DNA from: Poindextera sp036272595
GTDB taxonomy: Bacteria > Pseudomonadota > Alphaproteobacteria > Caulobacterales > Caulobacteraceae
Direction: 5' to 3'
DNA length: 64,000 nucleotides
Assembly: GCA_036272595.1 (NCBI GenBank)
Contig: DATAYM010000065.1
Span: forward strand, 53,795 to 117,794
Shown in pieces: positions 25,155-33,902 of this stretch. Position 1 is the stretch's first letter, and each line of letters starts with the position of its first letter. The position numbers and the translations under genes are program-made. A model generated the notes under the pieces. It did no database searches. It was not told the DNA's origin and was given only the letters and a program-made list of their open reading frames with translations.

Positions 25155-25749
25155 TTCAGCCCCACAGCCCCCGTCCGCCGCTGATCGGCGGATCGGATTA
25201 AACTTCAAGGGGGCAGCCGCCTGGCCCGCCCGCGGCGAGCCCTCGTGCCTTGCCGCGCCGCACAGCCCCAGCTGCGTGCGCTTCGCCCCCCTGCCTCGGC
25301 TACAACCGCCGCGACATGCATTTACACTACCTTAAGCCTTTCTTTGGTCAAGGTTTTTGGAGACCGTCGGCGGTCGGATGGTTAACGGCCTCATCCCTGG
25401 CGCGAACACATCGTGCCCGGATTGGACCGGCCGGCGACCGCCCCGCTCGCCGTTGCGGCGCCTGACGACATAACGCGGTTCGCCCTCGCGCGGCGCGGCC
25501 CTCCGGAGCAAGTTTACAAATTCAAAGGGTTAACGGATAACGCTGTTCGTGACCGGACCCGAGGGCCGCCCGCGAAGCCAAGCCGGTCGCCGTGTGTTTC
25601 GGGGACGCCACATTCAACGCCCTGAGGTTGTGCGGCGAGCCTCCGCGGCAGAACCGCGCGGCGCCGAAATCGCCGCTTCGAGGGCGCGGGGCGGTGCGCC
25701 CGCCGTCGAGCGGCGCATCTTTTCGAATCTCCGCTCTCGAGGGGCGGTT
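25155..25749. other. Upstream region of the adhesin gene
   Basis: No convincing gene lies in this stretch of about 600 bp. It is locally AT-richer around 25317-25360 and 25500-25545. GGTTAACG occurs twice (near 25379 and 25529). It probably holds the adhesin promoter and a long 5' leader. The part from 25560 on is GC-rich with stop codons in all useful frames. Confidence 0.5.
25321..25335 (-). promoter_or_regulatory. Possible degenerate CtrA box
   Basis: TTTACACTACCTTAA reads on the minus strand as TTAA, seven bases, TAAA, one base away from the CtrA consensus TTAA-N7-TTAA. It lies about 165 bp upstream of the adhesin ATG. Motifs this short are expected by chance, so this is only a candidate. 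Confidence 0.25.
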
Positions 25750-25800
25750 TCAGAACTGCCAGCCGATGCCGGCGCCGGCGGTGGCCCGGCTCCGAACGTC
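25750..25800 (-). pseudogene. Remnant of an outer-membrane beta-barrel C terminus
   Basis: On the minus strand the frame ending at 25750 reads DVRSRATAGAGIGWQF then TGA. This is the signature of a last outer-membrane beta-strand with terminal phenylalanine and is very like the end of the adhesin (AGVSTGVGWQF). Upstream the frame runs into proline-rich sequence matching a GC-rich intergenic repeat, so there is no complete gene. It may be the tail of a lost adhesin or autotransporter. Confidence 0.4.
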
Positions 25801-25886
25801 GTTCAGGAGGGTCGAGCCCGCCGATGGCGGGGGTGGAGAGGTTGAATCGAGGTCAGGCACGAACAGCCGGGCTTGTTCGAGCCGTG

Positions 25887-25911
25887 TCCTTCTTCCCTCG
25901 CGGGAGAAGGA
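25887..25911 (-). terminator. Hairpin after TPR-glycosyltransferase gene
   Basis: TCCTTCTTCCC, loop TCGC, then GGGAGAAGGA form a strong stem with one bulge, 6 bp past the stop codon of the gene at 25918-27417. There is no clear T-run, so it may serve as an RNA-stabilising hairpin or a weak terminator. Confidence 0.45.
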
Positions 25912-25917
25912 GCGTCC

Positions 25918-27417
25918 TTAACCGATGGCCGCCGCCACCGCCTTGACGACGCCGGCCCAGTCGCCGGGCGCGGCCTGGCGAACCACCTGCACCTGCGGGT
26001 ACCAGTAGCTGTCGGCGCGGCTGACGCCCCAGCGCCAGTCGGCATTCCACCACAGCATCAGGATCACTGGCTTGCCCATGGCCGCGGCCAGGTGGGCGAC
26101 GGCGGTGTCGGCCGAGACCACCAGGTCGAGGGTTTCGATGATGGCGGCGGTGTCGGCCAGGTCGGTGATCCAGGGGCTCGGATCGACGATGTCCAGGGCC
26201 GGTACGTCGGCCAGCATCGAGGCGGTCTCGCGGTCGTGCAGCGCCACCCATTGGGCGCGCTTGATCTCCGCGAACGGCGCGGCCATCGCCGCCGGCAGGG
26301 TCTTGCGGATGGCCTGGGTCTGGCCGTCGTCGTTCCAGCGCACCTGGCGGGTGCCGAGCGCCAGGCCGATCCGCCGCGCCCGCGGCTTTTTCGGCTGCAG
26401 CGTCGCCAGCCGTTCGGCCCAGACGCCGACATCCGCGGGGTCGGCGCGCAGATAGGCGCGCGGCGCCGGCGGCCCGTCCATCATCCGAAGGACGCCCAGG
26501 CTGCAGACGGGCGCCTGCAGGTCGATGGGCCCGGCCACCGCCGCCCAGCGCTGCTCCGGCTGGCGCCCGTTGCCGCCGGTGGCGGTGACGCTGCTCCACG
26601 CCCGGGCCTTGGGGAAGTTGAAGGCCATCAGCCGCGCCAGCGGCGGGGCCAGGGCCAGGTGCAGCTGTGCGCCGTCCTCGATCAGCCCTTCGAAGGCGGT
26701 GGAGAACATGATGGCGTCGCCCAGCCCCTGCTCGCGGTGGATCAGGAGGCGCTTGCCGGCGATCGGCTCGCCGGTCCAGCGCGGCGCGGCATAGGGATAG
26801 ATGCCCAGGCCGTTGAAGCCGTAGGATTCCAGCCGCCGCTCGTAGCGCGGCCAGCCGTTCGCGAAGTCCTCGCGCACCAGGTCGAGCATGGCGTGCTCCC
26901 AGCCCACCGAGGCGTCGCCCGGCGCGTATTGTTCGGCGCGGTCGAACCACTGCGCCGCCTCGTCGAAGCGGCGCAGGTCCATGGCCAGCTTGGCCATGCG
27001 GATCTCCAGGCCGCTCAGGCCGCCGCCGGCCGCCTGGTAGCGCGCCATCAGCCCCCAGCCCTCGGCCGGCCGGCCGCGCCGCCGGTAAAGGTCGCTGAGG
27101 TTGTTCAGCGCCCCGGTGTGGGCCGGCTCGATGCGCAGCACCTGCTCGTAATGGGTGACCGCCCGGGTCATCTCGCTGATCGCCTGCAGCGAGACGGCCA
27201 GGTTGAAGTGGGCCTGGGCGTCGCCGGGGGCGATCCGCACCGCCCGCTCCAGCAGGGCCAGGGCGTCGGCGCGCCGGCCGGTCGCCGCGGTGGCCAGCGC
27301 CCAGAGCTGCAGGGCGATCGGCTGGTCGGCGGCCTCGACCCCCAGGGCGCGCAGCTGCGCCATGCAGTCCTCGGCGCGGCCCTCGCGCCAGGCCTGCAGC
27401 GCGGCATCGACGCTCAT
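25918..27417 (-). CDS. TPR protein with GT9-like glycosyltransferase domain
   Basis: This encodes 499 residues from ATG 27417. Residues 1-190 hold TPR helices (AHFNLAVSLQAISEMTRAVTHY). The C-terminal 280 residues resemble the heptosyltransferase (GT9/GT-B) fold, with HREQGLGDAIMFSTAF near the start and LVVSADTAVAHLAAAMGKP near the end, the usual nucleotide-sugar binding loop. Such fusions are thought to modify proteins or glycans in the cytoplasm. It overlaps the upstream paralogue by 4 bp (ATGA), so the two are translationally coupled. Confidence 0.8.
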   Translation of the reverse strand: MSVDAALQAWREGRAEDCMAQLRALGVEAADQPIALQLWALATAATGRRADALALLERAVRIAPGDAQAHFNLAVSLQAISEMTRAVTHYEQVLRIEPAHTGALNNLSDLYRRRGRPAEGWGLMARYQAAGGGLSGLEIRMAKLAMDLRRFDEAAQWFDRAEQYAPGDASVGWEHAMLDLVREDFANGWPRYERRLESYGFNGLGIYPYAAPRWTGEPIAGKRLLIHREQGLGDAIMFSTAFEGLIEDGAQLHLALAPPLARLMAFNFPKARAWSSVTATGGNGRQPEQRWAAVAGPIDLQAPVCSLGVLRMMDGPPAPRAYLRADPADVGVWAERLATLQPKKPRARRIGLALGTRQVRWNDDGQTQAIRKTLPAAMAAPFAEIKRAQWVALHDRETASMLADVPALDIVDPSPWITDLADTAAIIETLDLVVSADTAVAHLAAAMGKPVILMLWWNADWRWGVSRADSYWYPQVQVVRQAAPGDWAGVVKAVAAAIG

Positions 27418-28940
27418 CGGGCCGCCGCCAGGGTCTTGAGCGACTTGGCGACGCGGGCGATCACCCCGTCCCAGTCGCCCGGCGTGGCCTGCCGGATCAA
27501 TTGCATGTCGCGGTACCAGTAGCTGCGCTCGTCGCTCAGCGACCAGCGGCAGTCGGCGAAGTCGTGCAGCAGCAGCCACACCGGCTTGCCGAGCGCGCCG
27601 GCCAGGTGGGCGACGGCGGTGTCGACGGTGATCACCAGGTCGAGCTCGGCGACCAGGGCGGCGGTGTCGTCAAGGCTGCGCAGGTCGATCGAGACGTCGA
27701 GCAGCGGCCCGGCCAGGCCTTTCGGCATCGGATCGATCTTCCAGTTCAGGACACTGACGAACTGCGCGCCCTCGACCTGGACCAGCGGCGCCATGGTCTC
27801 CAGGCTCATGCTCTTCTTGCTGGCGCGGCGGCTGGAATCCAGCCGGAACAGCGCCGGGTTGCTGGCCCAGCACAGGCCGACGCGCAGGCCCTTCGCCGCC
27901 GGCATCCCCTTGGCGATCCGCCGGCTCCAGCGCAGCCTGGCGTCGTCGGACGGGCGCAGGTAGACCTTGGGGTCGGCGAAATCCTCCGTACGCGTACGAA
28001 GTCGATGCATCAGCCCGCCGATGGGGATCTGATAGTCGATCTGGCCAAGCTCCGGCAGCCAGGGCGGCGGCGGATGGTCGCCGGCGAAACGGCCGACCCT
28101 GGCGGGGAAGATCCGCGCGGTCGGGAACGAGGCCTGGAACAGCGGGACCAGTTCGGCCGACAGCACCAGGGTGGTCGTCTCCGCCTGGGCGATCACCTCG
28201 GCCAGGGCGCTGGCGAACATGATCTGGTCGCCCAGCCCCTGTTCGTTGTGGATCAGGATCGATTTGCCGGCCAGCGGCTCGCCCTTCCACAAGGGCTGCA
28301 GGAACGGGTAGCAGAAGACGCCGTTCAGGTGGCCGGCGTCGAAGCGGGACTCGAACGCCTCCCAGGCCTCGGCGAACCGGTTCTGGAACAGATAGTGGGG
28401 GAAAAGTTCCCAGCGGATGATCGGCCGCTCCGGATCCAGCGCCAGGGCGCGCTTGAACGCCGCCTCGGCCTCGTCCATCCGGCGCAGGTGCAGGAGGCAG
28501 ATGGCGCGGTTCAGGTGCGCCGCCCAGCTGGCGTGGCCCAGCGCCAGTTGCCGGTCGGCCCATTCCAGCGAATCCTCGAACCGGTCGAAACGGCGCAGCA
28601 GCTCGCAGCCGTTGTTCAGCGCGTTGACGTGCAGCGGGTCGAACCGCACCGTCCGCCGATAGCCCGCCAGGGCGGCGTCCAGCCGTCCGCGCTCGGCCTC
28701 GAACACCGCCAGATTGTACCAGCTCTCGGCGTTGAACGGATCGAGGTGCGCCGCCTGCTCGACCAGCGAAAGGCAGGCGGCGGGCTCGGTCTTGGTGTGC
28801 ACGACGCTCTTCAGCAGCAGCGCCCGCGCGTTCATCGGCGCGCTGGCCAGCAGCTCGTCCAGCCTCTGCTCGGACTCGCCGGCCCGGCCGGCCCGATAGG
28901 CGTCGAACGCCCGCTGATAGAGAGTGTCGAGTTCATCCAT
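27414..28940 (-). CDS. Paralogous TPR protein with GT9-like domain
   Basis: This 508-residue protein has the same layout as its downstream neighbour: TPR repeats over residues 1-195 (SWYNLAVFEAERGRLDAALAGY), then HNEQGLGDQIMFASALAEV and LVITVDTAVAHLAGALGKPVWLLL. The conserved DGxxWRW-type end (DFADCRWSLSDERSYWYRDMQLIRQ) is shared with the paralogue (NADWRWGVSRADSYWYPQVQVVRQ). It is a probable tandem duplication that has diverged. The pair are likely partners in one glycosylation task. The acceptor is unknown. Confidence 0.8.
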   Translation of the reverse strand: MDELDTLYQRAFDAYRAGRAGESEQRLDELLASAPMNARALLLKSVVHTKTEPAACLSLVEQAAHLDPFNAESWYNLAVFEAERGRLDAALAGYRRTVRFDPLHVNALNNGCELLRRFDRFEDSLEWADRQLALGHASWAAHLNRAICLLHLRRMDEAEAAFKRALALDPERPIIRWELFPHYLFQNRFAEAWEAFESRFDAGHLNGVFCYPFLQPLWKGEPLAGKSILIHNEQGLGDQIMFASALAEVIAQAETTTLVLSAELVPLFQASFPTARIFPARVGRFAGDHPPPPWLPELGQIDYQIPIGGLMHRLRTRTEDFADPKVYLRPSDDARLRWSRRIAKGMPAAKGLRVGLCWASNPALFRLDSSRRASKKSMSLETMAPLVQVEGAQFVSVLNWKIDPMPKGLAGPLLDVSIDLRSLDDTAALVAELDLVITVDTAVAHLAGALGKPVWLLLHDFADCRWSLSDERSYWYRDMQLIRQATPGDWDGVIARVAKSLKTLAAAR

Positions 28941-29089
28941 GCGAGGGTTGTTAGAGCAATGCCGCGGACTCGGCTATCGGTCGACGCGAACTGGCGTAGA
29001 ACGAACATCGTATGGGCATTTCCGCACTCACCGCGGAGGAACCGAACCAATGCGCGTGACAGTCACTCGCCGCCGCATCTCCTGACGCT

Positions 29090-29884
29090 ATGCCCGGCCA
29101 GCCGCTGATCAGCTGCCTGATGGTCACCCTGCCGGTTCCGGGCCGGCTCGAGGGGCTGAAGCGGAGCCTGGACTGTTATCTGCGGCAGACCCACGAGCGG
29201 CGCGAGTTGGTGGTGGTGATGGATCGCGCGGCCGGCGCCGGCGGCGAGGCCGTCGAGGCCCACATCGCCTCGCTCGGCCGCGATGACCTGCGCATGGTCA
29301 AGCCCCACGGCGCCCTGACCCTCGGCGCGCTCAGGAACATCAGCCTGGCCTCGGCCGCGGGCGACGTGGTCTGTCAGTGGGACGACGACGACCTGCACCA
29401 TCCCGAGCGGCTGGAGCGCCAGTTCGCCGCCCTGGCCCGGTCGGATGCGGAGGGGCTCTGCCTGCAGGAGGTGATGCAGTTCTTTCCATCCGAGCGCGCG
29501 CTCTACGGCGCCAATTGGCGCGCGACCGAGGCGACGGCGCATCCCGGCACGCTGATGGCCTGGCGCCGTTCGCCGATCCGCTACCCGGAAACCGGCGCGG
29601 CGGCGCGCCTGGGCGAGGATCTCGAGGTGGTGCGGCAGATGCAGCGGCGCGGCGGCTTCGGCGTGCTGGCCGGCGCCCCACACCTCTATGTCTATGTCAG
29701 CCACGGCGGCAATTCGTGGAACGAGGCGCACCACCGCATGCTGGCGACCCGCCTTGGCCTGTCGCAGGGCCTGCTGCGACGGCGGGAGGCGGCTCTGCGC
29801 GAAGGCCTGGCGGCTTTCGACTTCGGTCCCGGCGCCGTCACCGTGCAGGGCGCGAACGGCCCCGCCTTCGTCCTGCGCGCCTAG
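29090..29884 (+). CDS. Family 2 glycosyltransferase
   Basis: This 264-residue GT-A enzyme opens with LISCLMVTLPVPGRLEGLKRSLDCYLRQTH and has the metal/nucleotide-sugar motif WDDDDLHHP (D98-D101) plus an acceptor-side GEDLEVVRQM. It has no membrane helix. It is divergent from the TPR-glycosyltransferase pair and ends 1 bp before the convergent transglutaminase-like gene. The sugar and acceptor are not predictable. Confidence 0.85.
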   Translation: MPGQPLISCLMVTLPVPGRLEGLKRSLDCYLRQTHERRELVVVMDRAAGAGGEAVEAHIASLGRDDLRMVKPHGALTLGALRNISLASAAGDVVCQWDDDDLHHPERLERQFAALARSDAEGLCLQEVMQFFPSERALYGANWRATEATAHPGTLMAWRRSPIRYPETGAAARLGEDLEVVRQMQRRGGFGVLAGAPHLYVYVSHGGNSWNEAHHRMLATRLGLSQGLLRRREAALREGLAAFDFGPGAVTVQGANGPAFVLRA

Positions 29885-29885
29885 G

Positions 29886-31181
29886 CTAGAGCGCGCCTTC
29901 CTCGGCGATAGCCACCCGGTCGCGGTGGATCAGCGCGCCGTCGGCGCTGTCGTGGAAACTCATCTCCAACCCCTGGTCCAGCAGCCTCGACAGGCGATGC
30001 CAGGTGGGCGGAAAACGCAACGAGCCCAGCCCGTTGAACAGATGCGGCAGGACCTCGGTCTTCATCCGGTAGTCCAGCCGCCCGAAATAATAGTCCCGCC
30101 AGGCCGGATCCCGGCCGCCGTTGGCAAAGTGCCAGCTCATGTTGAGGTCCAGCGGCAGCCAGCCCCGATCCTCGATCCAGGCCTCGGCCCAGTAGTGGTG
30201 GTAGGGCGTGTCGGGATCCATGACATAGCCGCCGACCAGCCTGGCCGGTATGCCGCGCGCCCGGCACAGCGCCGCCAGCAGCGCGGAGCCCACGTGGCAG
30301 TCGCACCAGCCGTTCTCCACCACCCAGCCGCCCGGGCGCGCGCGGTCGATCTCGTCATGGTGCACGACGCCGTGGCGCAGCCGCCCGAGTCCGAAGTCCC
30401 AGAACCGCCGCACCTGCGTCCAGGGGTCGCGTTCGTCGCCCGCCAGCTCGGCGGCCAGCCGCGCGACGGCGTCGTCGACCCTGATCAGGCCTTCGGCCGG
30501 CCGGGTGAAAAGGGCGCGGTCAGCCGCGTCGAGCCGGGGGGGCGGCGCGGCCTGGCCGCCGGACGGATAGGCGGTGAAGGCGGCCGCGAAGCCGAGTTCG
30601 ACCTCCAGGCTGGCGGGGACCTCGAGCCGGACGTCGAGCCGTCCGACGCCGGCGGTGATGCGCGCCGTGTCCGGGCTTGGCGCGGCCGTGACCTTGAGGT
30701 CCCGCAACACTTCGTCTTCGATCGGCCGGGGCAGGCGCAGCCAGGCCGGCGCCCCCGCCGTTCGCCCGCGCAGATTGAACAGCCGCTCGAAGCGGACGGC
30801 GAACCTTCGCGGCGGCAACGCCGTCGGCGGCGGCGGGCGGGCGTCGGGCCGAGGCTCCAGCCCGTGCGCCGCCCAGACGAAGCGCCGGTGCCTTGGCGCG
30901 CAGCGATCGAGCCAGGACCGATCTCCTGTCTCGAGGCTGAACCAGATGGCGAAATTCGCCACCTCGCCCGGATCGAAGCGGCGTTCGCCGGACGCGGCGC
31001 GATGACAGGGCAGGCCGGCGTCAACCAGGCGATCCAGGGTCTGGCGCACCTGCCGCTGCGCCGCGGCGCGGTCGCCGCTCCTGACCTCGGCGACCCAGCC
31101 CAGGGTGAGCAGCAGCTCGACGATCGCCGCCTCGTCGGCCCCGCCGCGCCGCGGACCGCCGCCGATCCCCAGCCTCGACAT
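29886..31181 (-). CDS. Transglutaminase-like cysteine protease-fold protein
   Basis: This encodes 431 residues from ATG 31181. The C-terminal domain has the transglutaminase core: NGWCDCHVGSALLAALCRARG (probable C295), YHHYWAEAWIED (H329) and GWLPLDLN (D345). The N-terminal 250 residues are not recognised. Bacterial members act as proteases, amidases or cross-linkers. No signal peptide is visible. It is convergent with the GT2 gene and divergent from the lipoyl-like gene at 31232, inside the glycan/lipoyl cluster. Confidence 0.75.
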   Translation of the reverse strand: MSRLGIGGGPRRGGADEAAIVELLLTLGWVAEVRSGDRAAAQRQVRQTLDRLVDAGLPCHRAASGERRFDPGEVANFAIWFSLETGDRSWLDRCAPRHRRFVWAAHGLEPRPDARPPPPTALPPRRFAVRFERLFNLRGRTAGAPAWLRLPRPIEDEVLRDLKVTAAPSPDTARITAGVGRLDVRLEVPASLEVELGFAAAFTAYPSGGQAAPPPRLDAADRALFTRPAEGLIRVDDAVARLAAELAGDERDPWTQVRRFWDFGLGRLRHGVVHHDEIDRARPGGWVVENGWCDCHVGSALLAALCRARGIPARLVGGYVMDPDTPYHHYWAEAWIEDRGWLPLDLNMSWHFANGGRDPAWRDYYFGRLDYRMKTEVLPHLFNGLGSLRFPPTWHRLSRLLDQGLEMSFHDSADGALIHRDRVAIAEEGAL

Positions 31182-31231
31182 CAGCCGAACCGCCCGGCGG
31201 CCGGCGGGGTCTTGACGCGGCGCGCGCGGCC

Positions 31232-31645
31232 ATGCCCATGACTTGGACCGTTCCGATTCATGCGATCCCCGCGGAGGCTCCAGTCTTGTTGCTGAACCTG
31301 ATCGTGCCACGCATCAACGGCTATATGACCACCGGCATCGTCGAGGAGGTCTATCCGGCGCAGGGCGCGGCCCTGGACGTCGGCGCCAAGCTCGTCGACC
31401 TGACCGTGGACCTCAGCGCCGCCGCGCCGCACGACTGCCCGCCGATTTCGCACTATCGAATCGTGCTGCGCGAACGCGCCTGGCTGCGCCGCGTGCATGT
31501 GGCGCGCGGCGACGAGCCGGCGGTCGGCGCGCCGCTGGCCACCCTTTCAACCCAACCCGACGAGCCGCTCGACGCCGGCGCCGGCCGGCCCGTTCGCGTG
31601 GCCATCGCCTCCATCCTGCGGCAGTCGGCGTGGGAAATCGACTGA
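31232..31645 (+). CDS. Lipoyl/biotinyl-like domain protein lacking the lysine
   Basis: This 137-residue protein has the flat beta-barrel pattern of lipoyl domains (TTGIVEEVYPAQGAALDVGAKLVDL ... VHVARGDEPAVGAPLATLS). It aligns with the lipoyl protein at 33027-33332, including the shared ending VGAPLAxLSxxPDEPL. Where that protein has ETHKA, this one has an insert (VDLSAAAPHDCPP) and no lysine, so it probably cannot be lipoylated. It overlaps the next gene by 16 bp. Confidence 0.55.
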   Translation: MPMTWTVPIHAIPAEAPVLLLNLIVPRINGYMTTGIVEEVYPAQGAALDVGAKLVDLTVDLSAAAPHDCPPISHYRIVLRERAWLRRVHVARGDEPAVGAPLATLSTQPDEPLDAGAGRPVRVAIASILRQSAWEID

Positions 31646-33030
31646 GCCCGATCCCGCTACGCCTGGGACCGCTCGCGCCGCCCGGTTTCGCGGTCAGGCG
31701 CTCCGGCCTGCGCTGGCTGCGCGAAGACGGTGCGCTGTGCCGCGCCGGCGAGGCGGTGGCCTATTGCAATGTCGGCATCCTTCCCATCCTCGGCGCATCG
31801 CGCCGGTTCGAGGAGGCGTTCAAGGACGAGTTCCAGGATCTGCAGGCGGCGCTGGCGCCGCGGGTCGCCGGGCGAATCCGCCGTTCGGAGATCAGTTCGC
31901 GCGGCGGCTTCCTCGACCGGCTCGACCTTTTCCAGTTCTGGAGCGCGGATTTCGTCATCGGCCACCTGGAGCCCGCCGAGGACGCCGGGCCCGGCCTGCC
32001 CGGCGAGGAGGACGAACTCGACATCCTGTTCATGACCGGCCGTCGCCAGGCCAATATCAGCGAAGGCCGGCAAGGCCTGCTGACCGGCTGGCACAGCCGC
32101 ACCCGCGCCTGGCGTCCCCGCGACGGCGCGCCGCCGGGCGCGGTGCTCGGCCTCGGCGTCTGCGAGCTGGACGGGGTGCTGGGCGGCGAAAGCTCCGCCT
32201 TCCTGGAACTGTTCGAGGCCATCGGCGGCCCGGCCCACGCCGTGCATGCCCACCAGGAGCCGCTGGTGCCGACGGCGCGCATCCTGGTCGAGCAGATCCG
32301 CCGCACCGAGGCGGAATACGCCGCGATCGTCGCCGATCTCATGGGCTATCTGCTGAAGGCCTCGCCGCCGGCGCTTCCCGAGGAGTGGATCTTCGCCGCG
32401 GCGCTGCTGCGGGGACTGGGGCGCAAGCCGCTTTCCGACAGCTACGACCTGCTCAGCCGCACGGACGTGCATCGCAGCGGTCCGGTCGACGCGGTGCTGC
32501 TGACGGCGAACGCCGAGAGCCAGCAGCTGCTGCGCCACCGCCGGCTGGGCTATACCCTGCGCATCCACGAGCATCGGATGTGGTACGCCGGCCGGGCCGT
32601 CGCGGCCTGGATCAAGGACAGTTTCGAGCCGTTCGCCCATGGCCTGGACGACATGGCGCACGACTATCGCGAGCTGATCGGCCTGATCCGCGCCGCGCCG
32701 GGCCGGATGCCGGCCCACATGCTGGTCTTCAACCGGGTGTCAAGCCTCGGCGACGATGACGTGCAGACCTATTTGGGTTTCGACAAGCCGATGAGCGCGA
32801 CGCTGACCAGCATCTACGCCAAGGACCTGAACCTGATGCTGCACGACCTGGCGCGCGGCCATGACGTGGCCATCGTCGACGTCGACGCCATCACCGCCGA
32901 GATGGGCGGCCAACGCAACATGCCCGACGCCATCCACGGCAGCGGCGCCCTCTATGCAGAGGTGCGCGCCGAGGTCGTCCACATCCTGCGCGGCAAGGGC
33001 GTGCCGGGGTTCGGGCCGGCCTTGGGTTAG
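31630..33030 (+). CDS. Large protein with C-terminal SGNH-like domain
   Basis: This encodes about 466 residues from GTG 31630, which overlaps the previous stop and implies coupling; the start is uncertain. The N terminus (FAVRRSGLRWLREDGALCRAGEAVAYCNVGI) looks like half of a lipoyl-type barrel. The C-terminal 120 residues (HMLVFNRVSSLG ... VAIVDVDAITAEMGG ... DAIHGS) align with the SGNH-like protein at 37489-38289 (ILICNVSSVAP ... ISVIDVDAILARAGA ... DALHLT), including the DxxH block. The middle is not recognised. A hydrolase or acyltransferase role is inference. Confidence 0.55.
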   Translation: MGNRLSPIPLRLGPLAPPGFAVRRSGLRWLREDGALCRAGEAVAYCNVGILPILGASRRFEEAFKDEFQDLQAALAPRVAGRIRRSEISSRGGFLDRLDLFQFWSADFVIGHLEPAEDAGPGLPGEEDELDILFMTGRRQANISEGRQGLLTGWHSRTRAWRPRDGAPPGAVLGLGVCELDGVLGGESSAFLELFEAIGGPAHAVHAHQEPLVPTARILVEQIRRTEAEYAAIVADLMGYLLKASPPALPEEWIFAAALLRGLGRKPLSDSYDLLSRTDVHRSGPVDAVLLTANAESQQLLRHRRLGYTLRIHEHRMWYAGRAVAAWIKDSFEPFAHGLDDMAHDYRELIGLIRAAPGRMPAHMLVFNRVSSLGDDDVQTYLGFDKPMSATLTSIYAKDLNLMLHDLARGHDVAIVDVDAITAEMGGQRNMPDAIHGSGALYAEVRAEVVHILRGKGVPGFGPALG

Positions 33031-33332
33031 CTGACCTCGAAGTCCACCGCCATCAGCGCAAGGCCGTCCGGCGAGGCGGGCAGGGGCTCGTCGGGCGCAT
33101 CGCTCAGCACCGCCAGCGGCGCCCCGACCGCCTGCCAGTCGCCTGCGGCGCAGACGATCTGGCGCAGGGCGCCCGGCTGGCCGGCGCGCACCTCGACCAG
33201 GGCCTTGTGGGTCTCCAGCTCGACCACCAGCGCACCGACCGCGAAGCGGTCGCCGACCGCGCCGTGCCATTCCAGCACCCGCACCTCCTCGACATCCTCG
33301 ATCGGGCCGGGAACGGCCAAGGTGTAGATCAT
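33027..33332 (-). CDS. Free-standing lipoyl-domain protein
   Basis: This encodes 101 residues from ATG 33332, preceded by a GGGGG-rich ribosome-binding site. It is one lipoyl domain with the acceptor lysine K43 in ELETHKALVEV, the normal position for lipoate attachment. There is no peripheral-subunit-binding or E2 acyltransferase domain. It is the last gene of the leftward operon with E1 alpha and beta. Its stop overlaps that of the convergent gene at 31630-33030. It should act as a swinging acyl carrier for the E1 pair. Confidence 0.75.
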   Translation of the reverse strand: MIYTLAVPGPIEDVEEVRVLEWHGAVGDRFAVGALVVELETHKALVEVRAGQPGALRQIVCAAGDWQAVGAPLAVLSDAPDEPLPASPDGLALMAVDFEVS

Positions 33333-33413
33333 GCGACAACCCCCCGGGGCCGATCTCGCCTTTCGGCCGCCAGGCGTCAAGTCGCGGCCGCCCAGGGGCG
33401 CCGGCCAGCCGGC

Positions 33414-33779
33414 CTAGCCGCCGTAGAAGAAGCGCTCCTCGGCGATCTTGCCGTCCTTGATCGTGTAGAGGGCGGTTTCGTCCATGGTCATGCGCTGGCC
33501 GGAGTCGCGCGCGGTGATGTCCATGACGAAACGGACGATGAACTGGTCGCCGTTCACGTACGGCCCCTCGACCTCGACGCTGTGGGTGTCGTGGGCGTTC
33601 GCCCACCATTCGCCCTTGGCGCGGGCCGCATCCTTGCCGCGCGAGACCGGGTCCATGCCCGGAGGGCCGCCGGCCTCGATCGAGACGACGTCGTCGGCCC
33701 AGTATTTCTCGCCGCTTTCGGCGAACTGGCCGGCCTTGCACATGCCGACGAGGTCGCCGGCGATATCCTGGATGGTCAT
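33414..33779 (-). CDS. SnoaL-like (NTF2-fold) protein
   Basis: This 121-residue protein starts with MTIQDIAGDLVGMCKAGQF and carries YWADDVVSIEAG and ALYTIKDGKIAEERFFY, the cone-shaped NTF2/SnoaL pattern. A GGGAGAAAG ribosome-binding site is present. Members are small isomerases, cyclases or binding proteins. It lies in the gap between E1 beta and the lipoyl gene; 120-bp spacing to E1 beta means it could have its own promoter. The role in the cluster is unknown. Confidence 0.75.
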   Translation of the reverse strand: MTIQDIAGDLVGMCKAGQFAESGEKYWADDVVSIEAGGPPGMDPVSRGKDAARAKGEWWANAHDTHSVEVEGPYVNGDQFIVRFVMDITARDSGQRMTMDETALYTIKDGKIAEERFFYGG

Positions 33780-33902
33780 GGTCTTTCTCCCGTCCGCGGG
33801 CCGCTCGAAGCCCGTCGATGGTTCAAGCCTAGGCCGTCTTCGCGACAGTCCGAAGGCGTCCGCGCCATCCCCCTGACAAGGCGTGTCAGCAATGGACTCG
33901 CT

